Numbered from the stretch's first letter, positions 8,324-17,929 are shown. The stretch: DNA of 64,000 bases from Pantoea nemavictus (GCF_037479095.1 NZ_JBBGZW010000002.1:248001-312000); one strand, 5' to 3'. Notes: a model not told the origin generated them from the letters alone. Numbers and translations are program-made.

Positions 8324-9541
8324 ATGAAATTAGATAAACATGGAGAGGCGCAGCAATTGCCGATATTGGCGCTGCTGGCGCTGGCGATGGCGGGCTTTAT
8401 TTGTATTCTGACGGAGACGATACCCGCTGGTTTGCTGCCGCAAATCAGTCAGGGACTGGCTATTTCGCCTGCGCTGGCGGGTCAGCTGGTTACCGCGTAT
8501 GCCGCTGGTTCCCTGATCGCAGCGATTCCGCTGACGCTGCTGACACGAAGCTGGTCGCGCCGCGTGGTTCTGTTGAGCACCGTCGGTGGATTTCTGGTTT
8601 TTAACACGCTCACCGCCGTCTCTTCTAACATCACCCTCATTTTAATCGCGAGATTTTTAGCCGGGGCGTCGGCTGGCTTAGCGTGGAGTTTGATTGCGGG
8701 CTATGCACGCAGAATGGTGATTCCCTCGCTGCAGGGACGTGCATTGGCACTCGCCATGGTAGGCACGCCAATTGCGCTCTCATTGGGCGTTCCAGCGGGA
8801 ACCTGGATGGGATCGTTACTTGGATGGCGTCTGACTTTTGCCGTGATGTCGGGGCTGTCGATCATCCTGATTGGCTGGATACTGCTGGCCGTGCCGAATT
8901 ATCCCGGCCATTCCGCGAAGCAAAAAATGCCGCTCGCGGCGGTATTACGTCTGCCCGGCGTACGCTCCGTGCTTGGCGTGGTGCTGGCGTGGATGCTGGC
9001 GCATAACATTCTCTATACCTATATCGCACCCTTTATTGCCTCGGCGGGACTGGCGGCGCGAGTGGATCTGGTGCTGCTGATCTTTGGCATTGCCGCGCTG
9101 GGCGGGATTTTCATCACCGGCAAAATCATCGATACCCATCTGCGCAAAGCGGTGCTGTTATCCCTGTCGATGTTTGCGGTGGTAGCGCTGGTGTTTGGCT
9201 TGATCACGTTAACACCCGGCGTGATCTATCCAGGCGCCGCCGTCTGGGGGCTGACATTCGGCGGTGCCGCGACGCTGCTCCAGACGGCATTGGCCGATGC
9301 CGCCGGTGAATATGCCGACGTCGCGCTATCAATGAATGTCGTGACTTGGAACAGCGCCATCGCTCTCGGCGGTTTAACCGGCGGATTGCTGCTCAAGCAT
9401 GCCGGTTCCCAATCGTTCCCGTGGGCGATCCTCATATTGCTGTTGGTCGCATTAGCGATTGCCCTGCGTGCCCATCAGGGTTTCCCGGCGACGAGCAGCA
9501 GAGCCAAAGTATCACTTAGCCCTGCCAGCGAGACAGAGTGA
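8324..9541 (+). CDS. DHA1-type MFS transporter
   Basis: A 405-residue, 12-helix carrier. The early motif FICILTETIPAGLLPQIS and the helix-4 region ARFLAGASAGLAWSLIAGYA place it with the AraJ/sugar-efflux-like DHA1 drug:proton antiporters. It lies downstream of the putative TetR operator and is probably induced by the ligand of the neighbouring regulator. The substrate is unknown. A terminator for the next, convergent gene lies just beyond. Confidence 0.87.
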   Translation: MKLDKHGEAQQLPILALLALAMAGFICILTETIPAGLLPQISQGLAISPALAGQLVTAYAAGSLIAAIPLTLLTRSWSRRVVLLSTVGGFLVFNTLTAVSSNITLILIARFLAGASAGLAWSLIAGYARRMVIPSLQGRALALAMVGTPIALSLGVPAGTWMGSLLGWRLTFAVMSGLSIILIGWILLAVPNYPGHSAKQKMPLAAVLRLPGVRSVLGVVLAWMLAHNILYTYIAPFIASAGLAARVDLVLLIFGIAALGGIFITGKIIDTHLRKAVLLSLSMFAVVALVFGLITLTPGVIYPGAAVWGLTFGGAATLLQTALADAAGEYADVALSMNVVTWNSAIALGGLTGGLLLKHAGSQSFPWAILILLLVALAIALRAHQGFPATSSRAKVSLSPASETE

Positions 9542-9571
9542 TAACAGGCAGCATGCGTAGGGGATAACGGC

Positions 9572-9602
9572 AAAAAGCTAAAAGCCGGACGGATGTCCGG
9601 CT
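9572..9602 (-). terminator. Rho-independent terminator of the hydrolase gene
   Basis: Read on the minus strand, AGCCGGAC-ATCC-GTCCGGCT is followed by TTTTAGCTTTTT. It lies 14 nt past the stop codon of the alpha/beta hydrolase. Confidence 0.75.
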
Positions 9603-9615
9603 CATGAGAGGATAA

Positions 9616-10599
9616 TTACGCTTTAGCAAACGCCAGCAGATCGGGGTTAATCTGCTCAGGATGGGTCGCGAACATACCGTGTGACAAACCCGGATAAGTT
9701 TTCAGCGTGCCATGCTTCAGCAATTTGATGGCTTTGTGTGCTGAGTCATCAATCGGCACCACCTGATCGTCTTCACCATGCAGCACCAATACCGGCACGC
9801 CAATCGCTTTCAAATCTTCAGTAAAATCGGTTTCAGAGAAGGCAGCGATACAGTCGTATTGCGCTTTGGCGCCGCCCGCCATGCCCTGACGCCACCAGTT
9901 ATCAATCAATCCCTGGCTGACTTTCGCGCCTGGACGATTAAAACCGTAGAACGGTCCTGCCGGCACATCGATAAAGAATTGCGCGCGGTTGGCTGCCAGC
10001 GCCGAGCGGAAACCGTCAAACACCGACTTTGGTAAACCTTGCGGATTGGCTGCGGTTTTCAGCATGATTGGTGGCACCGCGCCCATCAATACCGCCTTCG
10101 CCACCCGACCTTTCTCAGCGTGCGCCACATAACGCGCCACTTCGCCGCCGCCGGTGGAGTGACCAATATGGATGGCGTTGCGCAGATCCAACGCCCTGGC
10201 CAGTTCCGCGACGTCGGCAGCGTAGGTGGTCATATCATTGCCGCTGTCGGTTTGATCGGAACGCCCATGTCCGCGACGGTCATGGGCGATAACGCGGTAA
10301 CCTTCGGCTAAGAAGAACAACATTTGGTTGTCCCAGTCATCGGCGCTTAAAGGCCAGCCGTGGTGAAACACCACCGGTTGTGCGTTTTTTGGACCCCAGT
10401 CTTTGTAGAAGATGCGGGTACCGTCTTTAGTAGTGATGATGCCGTTGCTCATTTTAGAATCTCCAGACTGTGATGATAATGATGTTAAACCGGTGGCGAA
10501 GGCCGAGTGCGCCAGCCCGATGCTGGCTGACAGCGTACCGCCAAGAATCAATAAACTTCGTCGTGAAATCGCTAACTGTTCAATCACTGCACCTGACAT
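9616..10599 (-). CDS. Alpha/beta hydrolase (non-haem chloroperoxidase-like) with Tat-like signal
   Basis: A 327-residue alpha/beta hydrolase. The nucleophile elbow is GHSTGGGE, the acid is in HGEDDQVVP and the His in [26 protein letters not shown] and [10 protein letters not shown] are typical of non-haem chloride peroxidase/esterase proteins. The first ~50 residues form an added leader with twin arginines ([11 protein letters not shown]), suggesting Tat export. An internal ATG at 10452, with GGAG in front, gives the start usual for cytosolic relatives ([16 protein letters not shown]). It is divergent from a GlxA-type regulator across an operator-like palindrome. Confidence 0.87.
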   Translation of the reverse strand: MSGAVIEQLAISRRSLLILGGTLSASIGLAHSAFATGLTSLSSQSGDSKMSNGIITTKDGTRIFYKDWGPKNAQPVVFHHGWPLSADDWDNQMLFFLAEGYRVIAHDRRGHGRSDQTDSGNDMTTYAADVAELARALDLRNAIHIGHSTGGGEVARYVAHAEKGRVAKAVLMGAVPPIMLKTAANPQGLPKSVFDGFRSALAANRAQFFIDVPAGPFYGFNRPGAKVSQGLIDNWWRQGMAGGAKAQYDCIAAFSETDFTEDLKAIGVPVLVLHGEDDQVVPIDDSAHKAIKLLKHGTLKTYPGLSHGMFATHPEQINPDLLAFAKA

Positions 10600-10669
10600 A
10601 TTCAATCCCTGTTAACGCTGATTGCTGTTCGATGGATGCATTGTCAGGGAAAACGGCAAGGTGTAATAT

Positions 10670-10683
10670 TGTCATTAATGACA
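10670..10683. promoter_or_regulatory. Candidate operator TGTCATTAATGACA
   Basis: A perfect 14-bp palindrome in the gap between the divergent hydrolase and GlxA-type regulator genes. Further TGTCA/TGACA half-sites lie at ~10642 and ~10700. The position suggests control of both genes by the regulator; binding is inferred. Confidence 0.45.
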
Positions 10684-10705
10684 CATTAAGGGCCGTAAGT
10701 GACAA

Positions 10706-11713
10706 ATGATGAAATCAGCTGAAAACCACGTTGTTGCCGAGGTCGGCCTGGTGATGTATCCCGATTGCCAGCTCGCGGCGATATATGGGCTGACCGATAT
10801 GTTCAGGATCGCCGCAGAGTGGGCGGAGAATATCTCCGGAGAGGAACGCAAACGAACCATCCGCGTATCGCATTGGCAGATAGACCCAAACAGCGACCAC
10901 ATGCAGTGCGTCTGGGATAGTCATCCTGATACGCCGCATCGTTTAAGCTACGTGATTGCGCCGCCAAGCCTGGTGGTGCCCGCCAGGATGGTGCCGATGA
11001 AGGTGCCTGCCGCCTGGATGAGCGAGCTGTATAACGCGGGTGTTACCCTGTGTTCGGTATGCGCCGGCGCATTTGTGCTGGCTGAAACCGGGCTAATCGA
11101 TCATCGCCGCGCCACCACGCACTGGGCGTTTGCGCAGACGCTGGCAGAGCGTTTTCCGGCGGTTGAGGTGGCGGTAGAAAATATGGTTATTGACGATGGC
11201 GATATTATTACCGCTGGCGGGATACTGGCATGGACGGATTTAGGTTTGACGCTGATCGAAAAAGTGTTAGGCACCGGCACCATGTTAGCCACCTCGCGCT
11301 TTTTGCTTGTCGATCCGCCGCGACGTGAACAAAGTACCTATTCCGCTTTCATTCCCAATTTTGAGCACGGTGATAGTCAGATTCTGCGCGCGCAGCATCA
11401 CCTGCATGCACGCTATGCGGAACAGCACAGCATTGAGACCATGTCCGAGCTGGCAAGCATGACGCCACGCACTTTCCTGCGTCATTTTCAGAAAGCGACC
11501 GGCATGCGCCCAACGGATTATTTGCAGCAGGTGCGTATTATGAAAGCGCGCGATGCGCTGGAGCTGAGCAATCGTGCTGTCGATCAGATCGCCTGGGAAA
11601 TTGGCTATAGCGATCCTTCCGCCTTCCGTAAAATATTCCGTAAACTCACCGGCATCACGCCTGGCCAGTACCGACAGCGGTTTGGCACCCAGGAACGGGT
11701 GCCAAACGCTTAA
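10706..11713 (+). CDS. GlxA family transcriptional regulator (DJ-1/PfpI + AraC)
   Basis: A 335-residue regulator. The N-terminal ~190 residues are a class I glutamine-amidotransferase-like (DJ-1/PfpI) domain with the nucleophile-elbow motif LCSVCAGAFVLAETG and the following ATTHW. The C-terminal ~110 residues form an AraC DNA-binding domain (MSELASMTPRTFLRHFQKA and VDQIAWEIGYSDPSAFRKIF). Such proteins usually activate neighbouring genes, here probably the divergent hydrolase. Two ATGs (10706, 10709) lie together after AAGGG. Confidence 0.9.
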   Translation: MMKSAENHVVAEVGLVMYPDCQLAAIYGLTDMFRIAAEWAENISGEERKRTIRVSHWQIDPNSDHMQCVWDSHPDTPHRLSYVIAPPSLVVPARMVPMKVPAAWMSELYNAGVTLCSVCAGAFVLAETGLIDHRRATTHWAFAQTLAERFPAVEVAVENMVIDDGDIITAGGILAWTDLGLTLIEKVLGTGTMLATSRFLLVDPPRREQSTYSAFIPNFEHGDSQILRAQHHLHARYAEQHSIETMSELASMTPRTFLRHFQKATGMRPTDYLQQVRIMKARDALELSNRAVDQIAWEIGYSDPSAFRKIFRKLTGITPGQYRQRFGTQERVPNA

Positions 11714-11717
11714 GACA

Positions 11718-13658
11718 TCAACTCAGCTGGAAACGCCCAACGGTGTTCGCCAGCTGCGATGCCTGATCTTCCAGCGAACTGGCGGCGGCGGACATCTCCT
11801 GCACCAGCGCGGCATTCTGCTGCGTGGTGCTGTCCATTTCATTGACTGCGATAGTAACCTGGCTGATACCGCGCGCTTGTTCATCGGAGGCAATAACAAT
11901 TTCACCGATGATGGTGCGCACCGAATTTACCGCCTGCGTCATCTCCTGCATGGTTCTGCCGGCATCCTGCACCAGCTGCACCCCGCTACCAACGCGCTGC
12001 GTCGACTCCTCAATCAGCGCACCGATATCCTTCACCGCATTGGCGCTGCGCTGCGCCAGATTCCGCACTTCCGATGCCACCACGGCAAAACCGCGCCCCT
12101 GCTCACCGGCGCGTGCGGCTTCAACTGCGGCGTTAAGCGCCAGAATATTGGTCTGGAAGGCGATGCTATTAATAATCGCCGTGATATCGCCAATCTTCTT
12201 CGCGCTGTCGTCGATCTGCGCCATGGTTTGCACCACCTCACCCACCAGCGTTTCCCCACGGCTGGCGATGTGCGTGGCGTTATCGGTCAGCGTTGTCGCC
12301 TGATGCGCATTGGTGGCGTTGTGTTTCACCGTCGCGGTGATCTGCTCCATGCTGGCAGCAGTTTGCTCCAACGCGGCAGCCTGCTGTTCAGTGCGTGATG
12401 CCAGATTTAGGTTGCCGCTGGCGATCTCACCCGCGCCCTGACGTACCGATGAACTGGCGTCCTGAATCTGCCCAACGATCTCACGCAGCTGGTTTTGCAT
12501 GGTATGCAGCGCATAGAACAAGCTGCTGTTATCGCGCCCTTTCAGGATGATGACGTTATCCAGTTTGCCATCGGCCACCGCCAGCGCGATGGTTGCCGCC
12601 TCCAGCGGTTCGCCACCAATGGGTTTCAGCACCTTACGGTTAAACAGCATGCCAAGCAGCGTACACACCACCAGAATACTGATGATCATCAGGATTACCG
12701 CGTGGATCAGCTGGCGATGCGCGGCGGCCATCACTTTGCTCACCGGCGCCACCACGCCGAGATACCATTGCTGATCGCTGTTACCGATTGTCACCGGCTG
12801 CCAGGTCACCAGCGCATCTTCACCGAGCAACGCATCGTGTTGTTCCGTTACGCTATGGCTGAAGTTGTGGGTATCGGCCTTCCACGCTTTGCTGGTCTGG
12901 CTTTTATCCGGGTACGAAACCACCTTGCCAGCACTGGAGAGCAGCATCGCATAGCCGCTGCCATCCCAGGGTTTGATTTTATTCACCCTCTCCTGCAGCG
13001 AAGCCAGCGAAATATCCGACGTCACTACGCCCCACAGCTTGCCCTGGCTGACAATCGGTGCCGCGACGGAGGTCAGCAGCGTTGGCACGCCGTTGTAGGC
13101 GTAGCTGTAAGGCTCAATCAGCGTGTCTTTCTGGCTTTTCTGCGGCAGCAAATAGTAATCGCCCTGACCTGGCGTGAAGATTGAGGTCAGCGGATGCAGG
13201 TTGAAATTGCCAGTTTGGTCGCGATCGACAAAAAACGCGTAGCGACCTTTTGGCGCGGCATTCGGCTGGGCGGCAAACTCCGCGTCGCGGCCGTCAAAGG
13301 CGTTTTCTTCGAAGATCACTGAGATCGAGAGATAGTCTGGATTGTCGCGCAGTGCCGATTCCATCAGTTTGTCGGCGACCTTACGATCCTGAATGCCCGC
13401 TGCGGGCAGCGCGATCAGGCTATGGCCGAGGTTGTGGGCAACATCGCGCGCGTAGCTGAGTTGATGCTGAATTTGCAGCGCCTGGCTCTGCGCGATCTGT
13501 TGCAGATAGTTTTCGGCCAGCGACTTTTGTTCATTACTGGATTGCCAGCTCAGCACGCCGATGGTTACGGCAAACCCGAGCGTGATGGTCAAGGCGCCCG
13601 TCAGCAGCATCTGCGTGCGGGTGCTCATGGTTTTCTTAGGTGATGCGTGTTTGGCCAT
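11718..13658 (-). CDS. Methyl-accepting chemotaxis protein (dCache sensor)
   Basis: A 646-residue transmembrane chemoreceptor. It has TM1 at about residues 16-37, a periplasmic double-Cache domain to about 310, TM2 at ~315-337, HAMP ([16 protein letters not shown]), and a cytoplasmic signalling domain with the hairpin tip around [21 protein letters not shown]. The sensor resembles those for amino or organic acids; the ligand is unknown. The C-terminus ends GRFQLS without a CheR-tethering pentapeptide, so adaptation would rely on other receptors. No che genes lie nearby. Confidence 0.9.
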   Translation of the reverse strand: MAKHASPKKTMSTRTQMLLTGALTITLGFAVTIGVLSWQSSNEQKSLAENYLQQIAQSQALQIQHQLSYARDVAHNLGHSLIALPAAGIQDRKVADKLMESALRDNPDYLSISVIFEENAFDGRDAEFAAQPNAAPKGRYAFFVDRDQTGNFNLHPLTSIFTPGQGDYYLLPQKSQKDTLIEPYSYAYNGVPTLLTSVAAPIVSQGKLWGVVTSDISLASLQERVNKIKPWDGSGYAMLLSSAGKVVSYPDKSQTSKAWKADTHNFSHSVTEQHDALLGEDALVTWQPVTIGNSDQQWYLGVVAPVSKVMAAAHRQLIHAVILMIISILVVCTLLGMLFNRKVLKPIGGEPLEAATIALAVADGKLDNVIILKGRDNSSLFYALHTMQNQLREIVGQIQDASSSVRQGAGEIASGNLNLASRTEQQAAALEQTAASMEQITATVKHNATNAHQATTLTDNATHIASRGETLVGEVVQTMAQIDDSAKKIGDITAIINSIAFQTNILALNAAVEAARAGEQGRGFAVVASEVRNLAQRSANAVKDIGALIEESTQRVGSGVQLVQDAGRTMQEMTQAVNSVRTIIGEIVIASDEQARGISQVTIAVNEMDSTTQQNAALVQEMSAAASSLEDQASQLANTVGRFQLS

Positions 13659-13807
13659 TATGGCGCTCCTGGAGTTGACACTTTTCGGTAATCAGAACCA
13701 CTCCCTGTGCGCGTACATCCCTTTGAAGAGACTATCGGCGCGCGGCGGGGGAACTTGATGGCGAAGGAGGTCGGATCAGAGCGCGGAATCAAAGCATCGC
13801 ACATTCC
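13659..13807. other. Intergenic stretch upstream of the chemoreceptor
   Basis: About 150 nt with no supported gene, holding the chemoreceptor promoter side. Next to it, 13808-13845 is the left part of a REP element interrupted by the IS110 element. Confidence 0.5.
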
Positions 13808-13845
13808 GTAGCGGCGCGATTTATCGCGCAATAAATTGCGCCGCT
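13808..13845. repeat. REP-like palindrome, left part, interrupted by IS110
   Basis: GTAGCGGCGCGATTTATCGC and the returning arm up to GCGCCGCT are present. The missing end (ACGGAATGTGCGC) continues at 15055 after the IS. The flanking CACATTCC on the left and GGAATGTG on the right confirm that one palindrome was split. Confidence 0.85.
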
Positions 13846-14053
13846 TGTATCTTGAATGTGTTGCTGGTTAGCTACCAGCAACATGAAACGGAGGCAGCTT
13901 TTTGCGCCGCTTAAGACCCGATCTTGCTTCGTAGCTTTAAGCCCTCCGTTTCTCCTTTCACGCCAGCAACTACTCTGAACGGTAACCAGAAGCTCTGACT
14001 TCGTATGTACAAGGCTAGATGGCGTGATGGTTTAAGTGAAAGGGAGATATCCG
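13846..14053 (+). ncRNA. Putative IS110 bridge RNA
   Basis: Three successive hairpins precede the transposase. The first has a 10-bp stem (13859-13868/13874-13883). The second (stem 13885-13894/13943-13952) encloses TTGCGCCGCT at 13902-13911, identical to the left target, and CGTAG at 13930-13934, complementary to the right target CTACG. The third (stem 13959-13965/14020-14026) encloses ACGGTA at 13979-13984, identical to the element's right terminus 15046-15051, and TACAAG at 14008-14013, complementary to CTTGTA at the left junction (13844-13849). This is the layout of target- and donor-binding loops in IS621-type bridge RNAs. The RNA ends are not determined. Confidence 0.75.
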
Positions 14054-15037
14054 ATGTTCTGTCTTGGTATTGATGTCAGCAAAAACAAACTCGACCTCTG
14101 CCTGTTCCCCGGCAACGGCAAAAAGAAAACGAAATCCATCAAAAATCAGGTCGGCGTAGAACGTGACATCTGCGACTGGCTCCAGAAGCAGAAGTGCCCG
14201 CCAGAGCAGGTGATGGTGGTGATGGAAGCGACCAGCGTCTATCACGAAAACGTCGCTTACGGGCTGCACGGGAACACGCCCGTGACGGTCTGTATCGGCA
14301 ATCCGCAACGGGTCAGGGAGTTTGCCCGCGGAATGGGTATCCTGACCAAAAATGACGCGGTCGACGCCTGGGTGCTGGCCCGTTACGGCGAGCTGAAACA
14401 GCCCGATGCCTGGGTTCCGCCGCCACCGGAAGTCCGCAAGCTGAAAGACCTGCTGCGTCTGCGTGACGCCATCGTTGCAGATGTGCAGCGCGCGATGAAC
14501 ATGCTCGCGAAGGCGAAATCAACCCTGACGGCGGGCGAGGTGACCGAATCGCCTGAGTGCACAAAAAAATCGCGGGAAAAGGATCTGAAGCGAATAAACG
14601 CGCTGATTGACGACCACATGGATAAGAATGATGGTCTGAAAGATGATCTTAAGCTGCTGGAGTCGATAAAAGGTATCGGCGGCGTAGTGGGAACGACCAT
14701 GCTGTCGGTGCTGCGTACGTGCCAGTTCCGCAATGCGGGTCAGGTAGCGGCGTGGCTGGGCGTGGTGCCGGTCGAGAAGACGTCAGGCAGTTCGGTGAGA
14801 GGGCTGGCCCGGATGTCGAAAACCGGTCCCGCCGACGTGAGAGCGAAGCTGTATATGGCCGCGATAGTAGCGGCAAGGTGGAATCGCCCCGTAAGAGCGC
14901 TGTATGAAAGGCTGATGGCGAAGGGCAAGCCAGCCAAAGTGGCGCTGGGAGCGGTGATGCGCAAACTGGTCCATCTCTGCTTCGGTGTGCTTAAAACACG
15001 AGAGCCGTGGAACGAAAACTACGTAGCTACCGCTTGA
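14054..15037 (+). CDS. IS110 family transposase (DEDD recombinase)
   Basis: A 327-residue recombinase. The N-terminal RuvC-like DEDD domain has D7 (LGIDVSKN), E58 (VMEAT), D101 and D104 (KNDAVDAWVLARYG), nearly the same spacing as IS621. A coiled-coil segment at about 120-200 precedes the C-terminal domain GIGGVVGTTML and LGVVPVEKTSGSSVRG, whose Ser cluster (244-247) holds the expected catalytic serine. The ATG at 14054 follows AAGGGAGA; a start 18 nt upstream lacks such a site. The gene is intact, so the element may be active. Confidence 0.93.
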   Translation: MFCLGIDVSKNKLDLCLFPGNGKKKTKSIKNQVGVERDICDWLQKQKCPPEQVMVVMEATSVYHENVAYGLHGNTPVTVCIGNPQRVREFARGMGILTKNDAVDAWVLARYGELKQPDAWVPPPPEVRKLKDLLRLRDAIVADVQRAMNMLAKAKSTLTAGEVTESPECTKKSREKDLKRINALIDDHMDKNDGLKDDLKLLESIKGIGGVVGTTMLSVLRTCQFRNAGQVAAWLGVVPVEKTSGSSVRGLARMSKTGPADVRAKLYMAAIVAARWNRPVRALYERLMAKGKPAKVALGAVMRKLVHLCFGVLKTREPWNENYVATA

Positions 15038-15079
15038 CGTTCAAGACGGTAGCTACGGAATGTGCGCTTTTGAGAGGGC

Positions 15080-15115
15080 GACCGGCATCAGGCCAGCGCC
15101 CAATGCCGGTCTTTT
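15080..15115 (+). terminator. Possible hairpin terminator
   Basis: GACCGGCAT (15080-15088) pairs with ATGCCGGTC (15103-15111), followed by TTTT. It lies between the IS and the end of the PQQ dehydrogenase gene. The T-run fits plus-strand transcription. Its role is uncertain. Confidence 0.35.
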
Positions 15116-15124
15116 CCTTAAGCG

Positions 15125-17593
15125 TTACTTTTTCTCCGGCAACGCATAGGCCAGCACGTAATCCCCAACCGGCGTCTCCATAAAGTGGTGACCGGCAGCG
15201 ACAATCACCAGATATTCACGCCCATTCTGCGTGTAGATCATCGGATTGGCCTGGCCACCCGCGGGCAATTCAGTGCTCCACACCTGCTTGCCGGTATGCA
15301 TATCGATAGCGCGAATCAAATCGTCGGTTGCTGCGGCAACAAAGATTAATCCGCTCGACGTCACCACCGAACCGCCGTTATTCGGCGTACCGATATTAAT
15401 CGGCAAACCGGTCGGCAGACCGAACGGACCATTACGACGCGCCGTGCCGAGCGGACGATCCCAAATGGTGCGACCATCACGCATATCAATAGCGCGAATG
15501 CCGCCGTACGGGGGCTCTTTGCACAGCATGCCGGTGAACGGCAAGCGCCAGCCCGCATTGACGTTGACCGCATAAGGCACGCCAATCTGTGGATCGCCGG
15601 CGCCTTCCGCATGCCCTTCATCGTGTGGGTTGTAAGGAACCTCATCGCGCGGTTTCCAGCCCAACGCATCCGCTTTGGCGCGTGGCACCAGAATGTTGTA
15701 GTTCGGCATATCGTTGTAGTTCGCAATGATGATGCCGCGAGTAGGATCCACGGCAACGCTGCCCCAGTCAGAACCGCCGTTATAGCCCGGATACTCAATC
15801 GAATGACGATCGGCTTCCGGCGGCGTGTACTGGCCCCGGTAGCTGGCCTTCTGGAACTGAATGCGGCATACCAGCTGATCAACCGGGGTTAAGCCCCACA
15901 TATCCTGCGGCGTTAGATCCGGCTTACTCAGATGATGGAACAGCGAATAGGGCTGCGTGGGCGAGCGCTGATCCGGCTCAATCCCGCCGCCGGTGACTTT
16001 ACGCTCCTCGACGCCAAATAGTGATTTACCGGTGCGGCGATCCAACACGTAAATCTCACCTTGCTTGGTCGGCATGATGATAGCCGGGATTTTGCCACCG
16101 TTTTTATCCGGATAATCCACCAGCGTAGGCTGCGAGCCAGGATCGTAATCCCACACGTCTTTATGTGCGGTCTGGAATGACCAGGCAGGTAAACCGGTGT
16201 CGATATTCAGTGCCGTCAGCGATACCGAATACGTGTTCTCCGCCGCTGTCCGCGTGCCGCTCCAGTAATCCCCCGAAGCGTTGCCCACCGGCAAATAGAC
16301 CAGTCCGAGCTTGTCGTCACCGGTGAACGAGGTCCAGACATCTGGCGAACCGCGTTTATAGGCATTCGGCCCGGTTTTCGGCGTCGCGGTATCCGGTGCT
16401 GCCGCATCCCACGCCCACTTCAACTGACCGGTGCGCACGTCGTACGCTTTGATCACGCCCGGTGGGCCAAATGCGCGTTGACCATCAATGGTTTGGTGCG
16501 CCACTACTAAGGTATCGCGGATCACCACCGGCGCGGAGTTAATCGCCACATAGCCGTCATAGGTTTCGCCCATATCCTCAGCCAGATTAACCGTGCCTTG
16601 ATTGCCAAAGCTGCGGCAGACTTCACCGGTTTGCGCATTCAGTTCGATAATGCGTGCGTCCAGCGTGCCGAGAATGATGCGCTGCTGGCAATCGCTGTTA
16701 TCGCCGGCTGGCGCACTCGTCACTGCGCTGTTTTGTCCGGCGGTGACGTGGCTGTTGGTTTGGCTGTCATACCATGTCAGCCCGCGACAGGCCGCGGTAT
16801 AAGGAATGGATTTATCGCTAACTTTAGGATCAAAGTGCCATTTCTCCTTGCCGGTGCTGGCATCCAGGGCAAACACACTATTGCGCGCGCTACAGGTGTA
16901 GAGCGTATCGCCCACTTTAATTGGCGTGTTCTCCCCGCCCCAGCGCGCCTTAGGCAAATCGCCAGTACGGAACTGCCACGCCAGCTTGAGATCTTTGACG
17001 TTGTCCGGCGTGATTTGACTGGCATTGACGAAGCGCTGAGACGCCAGCGATCCGCCATAGGTATACCAGTCGCCGCTGTCCGGCGTGGAGGCTTTGCCGC
17101 TACCGGTATCCGCCATAAAGTTGGCCGAGCCGGCCGCTGGAACGTTGCTGGCCGGCGTTTCATTCAGCGGGGCAAACGGCAGCGCAGCGGCGACGATGAA
17201 AGCGACAATTAACACGCTCGCCAGCACGCGTGAGGTGCCACGACTGACGCGTGGCGCCAGATTAGGCAACTGGAAAGCGAACCAGATGCCCAATATCAGC
17301 ATCAGTGCGAAGCGCGGCACCCAACGCCAATAGTCGAGACCCGATTCATAAATGGTCCAGATTAACGTGCCGATAAACACCAGCGTAAACCAGGCTGCAC
17401 CGCTGGTGCGTTTCATGAAGATCAGCACGGCAGAGATAACTAAACCTATCCCCGCCAGCACGTAATACCAATTACCTCCTAGCGCGACCAGCCAGCCGCC
17501 GCCTGCCGCTAATGCAATGCCGAGCAGCAGCAAAACCGTAGCGAACAAGATATTCCAGAGCGAAAGTCTGGTTATTCGATTTGCGATATCCAA
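15125..17593 (-). CDS. Membrane-bound PQQ-dependent dehydrogenase (glucose/quinate/shikimate family)
   Basis: A quinoprotein of ~822 residues. Five hydrophobic helices (residues ~8-140) anchor it in the inner membrane; the periplasmic part is an eight-bladed propeller with repeated W-docking motifs (LYTCSARNSVFALDASTGKEKW, IKAYDVRTGQLKWAW, YVLDRRTG). Layout and motifs match E. coli Gcd (796 aa), which oxidises an aldose and passes electrons to ubiquinone, but glucose, quinate or another polyol is possible. The TTG at 17593 follows AAAGGGA; a GTG at 17623 lacks a ribosome site. PQQ synthesis genes are not in the window. Confidence 0.87.
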   Translation of the reverse strand: MDIANRITRLSLWNILFATVLLLLGIALAAGGGWLVALGGNWYYVLAGIGLVISAVLIFMKRTSGAAWFTLVFIGTLIWTIYESGLDYWRWVPRFALMLILGIWFAFQLPNLAPRVSRGTSRVLASVLIVAFIVAAALPFAPLNETPASNVPAAGSANFMADTGSGKASTPDSGDWYTYGGSLASQRFVNASQITPDNVKDLKLAWQFRTGDLPKARWGGENTPIKVGDTLYTCSARNSVFALDASTGKEKWHFDPKVSDKSIPYTAACRGLTWYDSQTNSHVTAGQNSAVTSAPAGDNSDCQQRIILGTLDARIIELNAQTGEVCRSFGNQGTVNLAEDMGETYDGYVAINSAPVVIRDTLVVAHQTIDGQRAFGPPGVIKAYDVRTGQLKWAWDAAAPDTATPKTGPNAYKRGSPDVWTSFTGDDKLGLVYLPVGNASGDYWSGTRTAAENTYSVSLTALNIDTGLPAWSFQTAHKDVWDYDPGSQPTLVDYPDKNGGKIPAIIMPTKQGEIYVLDRRTGKSLFGVEERKVTGGGIEPDQRSPTQPYSLFHHLSKPDLTPQDMWGLTPVDQLVCRIQFQKASYRGQYTPPEADRHSIEYPGYNGGSDWGSVAVDPTRGIIIANYNDMPNYNILVPRAKADALGWKPRDEVPYNPHDEGHAEGAGDPQIGVPYAVNVNAGWRLPFTGMLCKEPPYGGIRAIDMRDGRTIWDRPLGTARRNGPFGLPTGLPINIGTPNNGGSVVTSSGLIFVAAATDDLIRAIDMHTGKQVWSTELPAGGQANPMIYTQNGREYLVIVAAGHHFMETPVGDYVLAYALPEKK

Positions 17594-17929
17594 AATATGT
17601 TTCCCTTTGCCATTAATAATCACAGGTACAAATATTTTTTAACTTCGCTGTAAATTTTAGAATTCATTAACCACTTCGCCGTATTAATTGGTAAATATGC
17701 GCAATATTCGGCACTTTTTATCCGCTTATTTTCCCTATAGTTTCTGGGATAAATTTGAATAGCGCGTCACCGATATTACTTTTGCCGAAATTTTGTAATC
17801 ACTGATTCTCTCTCATCACCAACCCGCTCCTTTCCTTCTGGTTAATGAGCCGATTACAGGCTATTATTCAGCTCACTAACTGAGCCGAATAGCATCGCTA
17901 TTCGACTCATGCGACTCCGGAGCAACTTC
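17594..17929. other. Divergent promoter region, PQQ dehydrogenase / Fic
   Basis: About 335 nt, AT-rich on the dehydrogenase side, with no supported gene. At 17882-17908 a near-perfect hairpin (GAGCCGAATAGC-ATC-GCTATTCGACTC, one mismatch) stands just before the Fic start and may be an operator or a leader hairpin. Confidence 0.5.

Larger units (their letters stand above)
13846..15054 (+). mobile_element. IS110-family insertion sequence
   Basis: An element of about 1,209 bp. The left non-coding end is long (208 nt), the transposase follows, and only 17 nt lie after its stop, as in the IS110 subgroup. There are no terminal inverted repeats. A CT dinucleotide borders each end (13844-13845 and 15053-15054), and the intact target has a single CT, so CT is the likely recombination core. 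It sits inside a REP palindrome. Boundaries come from comparison with intact REP copies such as 63159-63198. Confidence 0.85.

Noticed and set aside
12495..13184. Long plus-strand open frame opposite the chemoreceptor gene
   Set aside because: It mirrors the highly conserved MCP coding frame, has a composition (His/Arg/Gln-rich) typical of antisense shadows, and matches no family.
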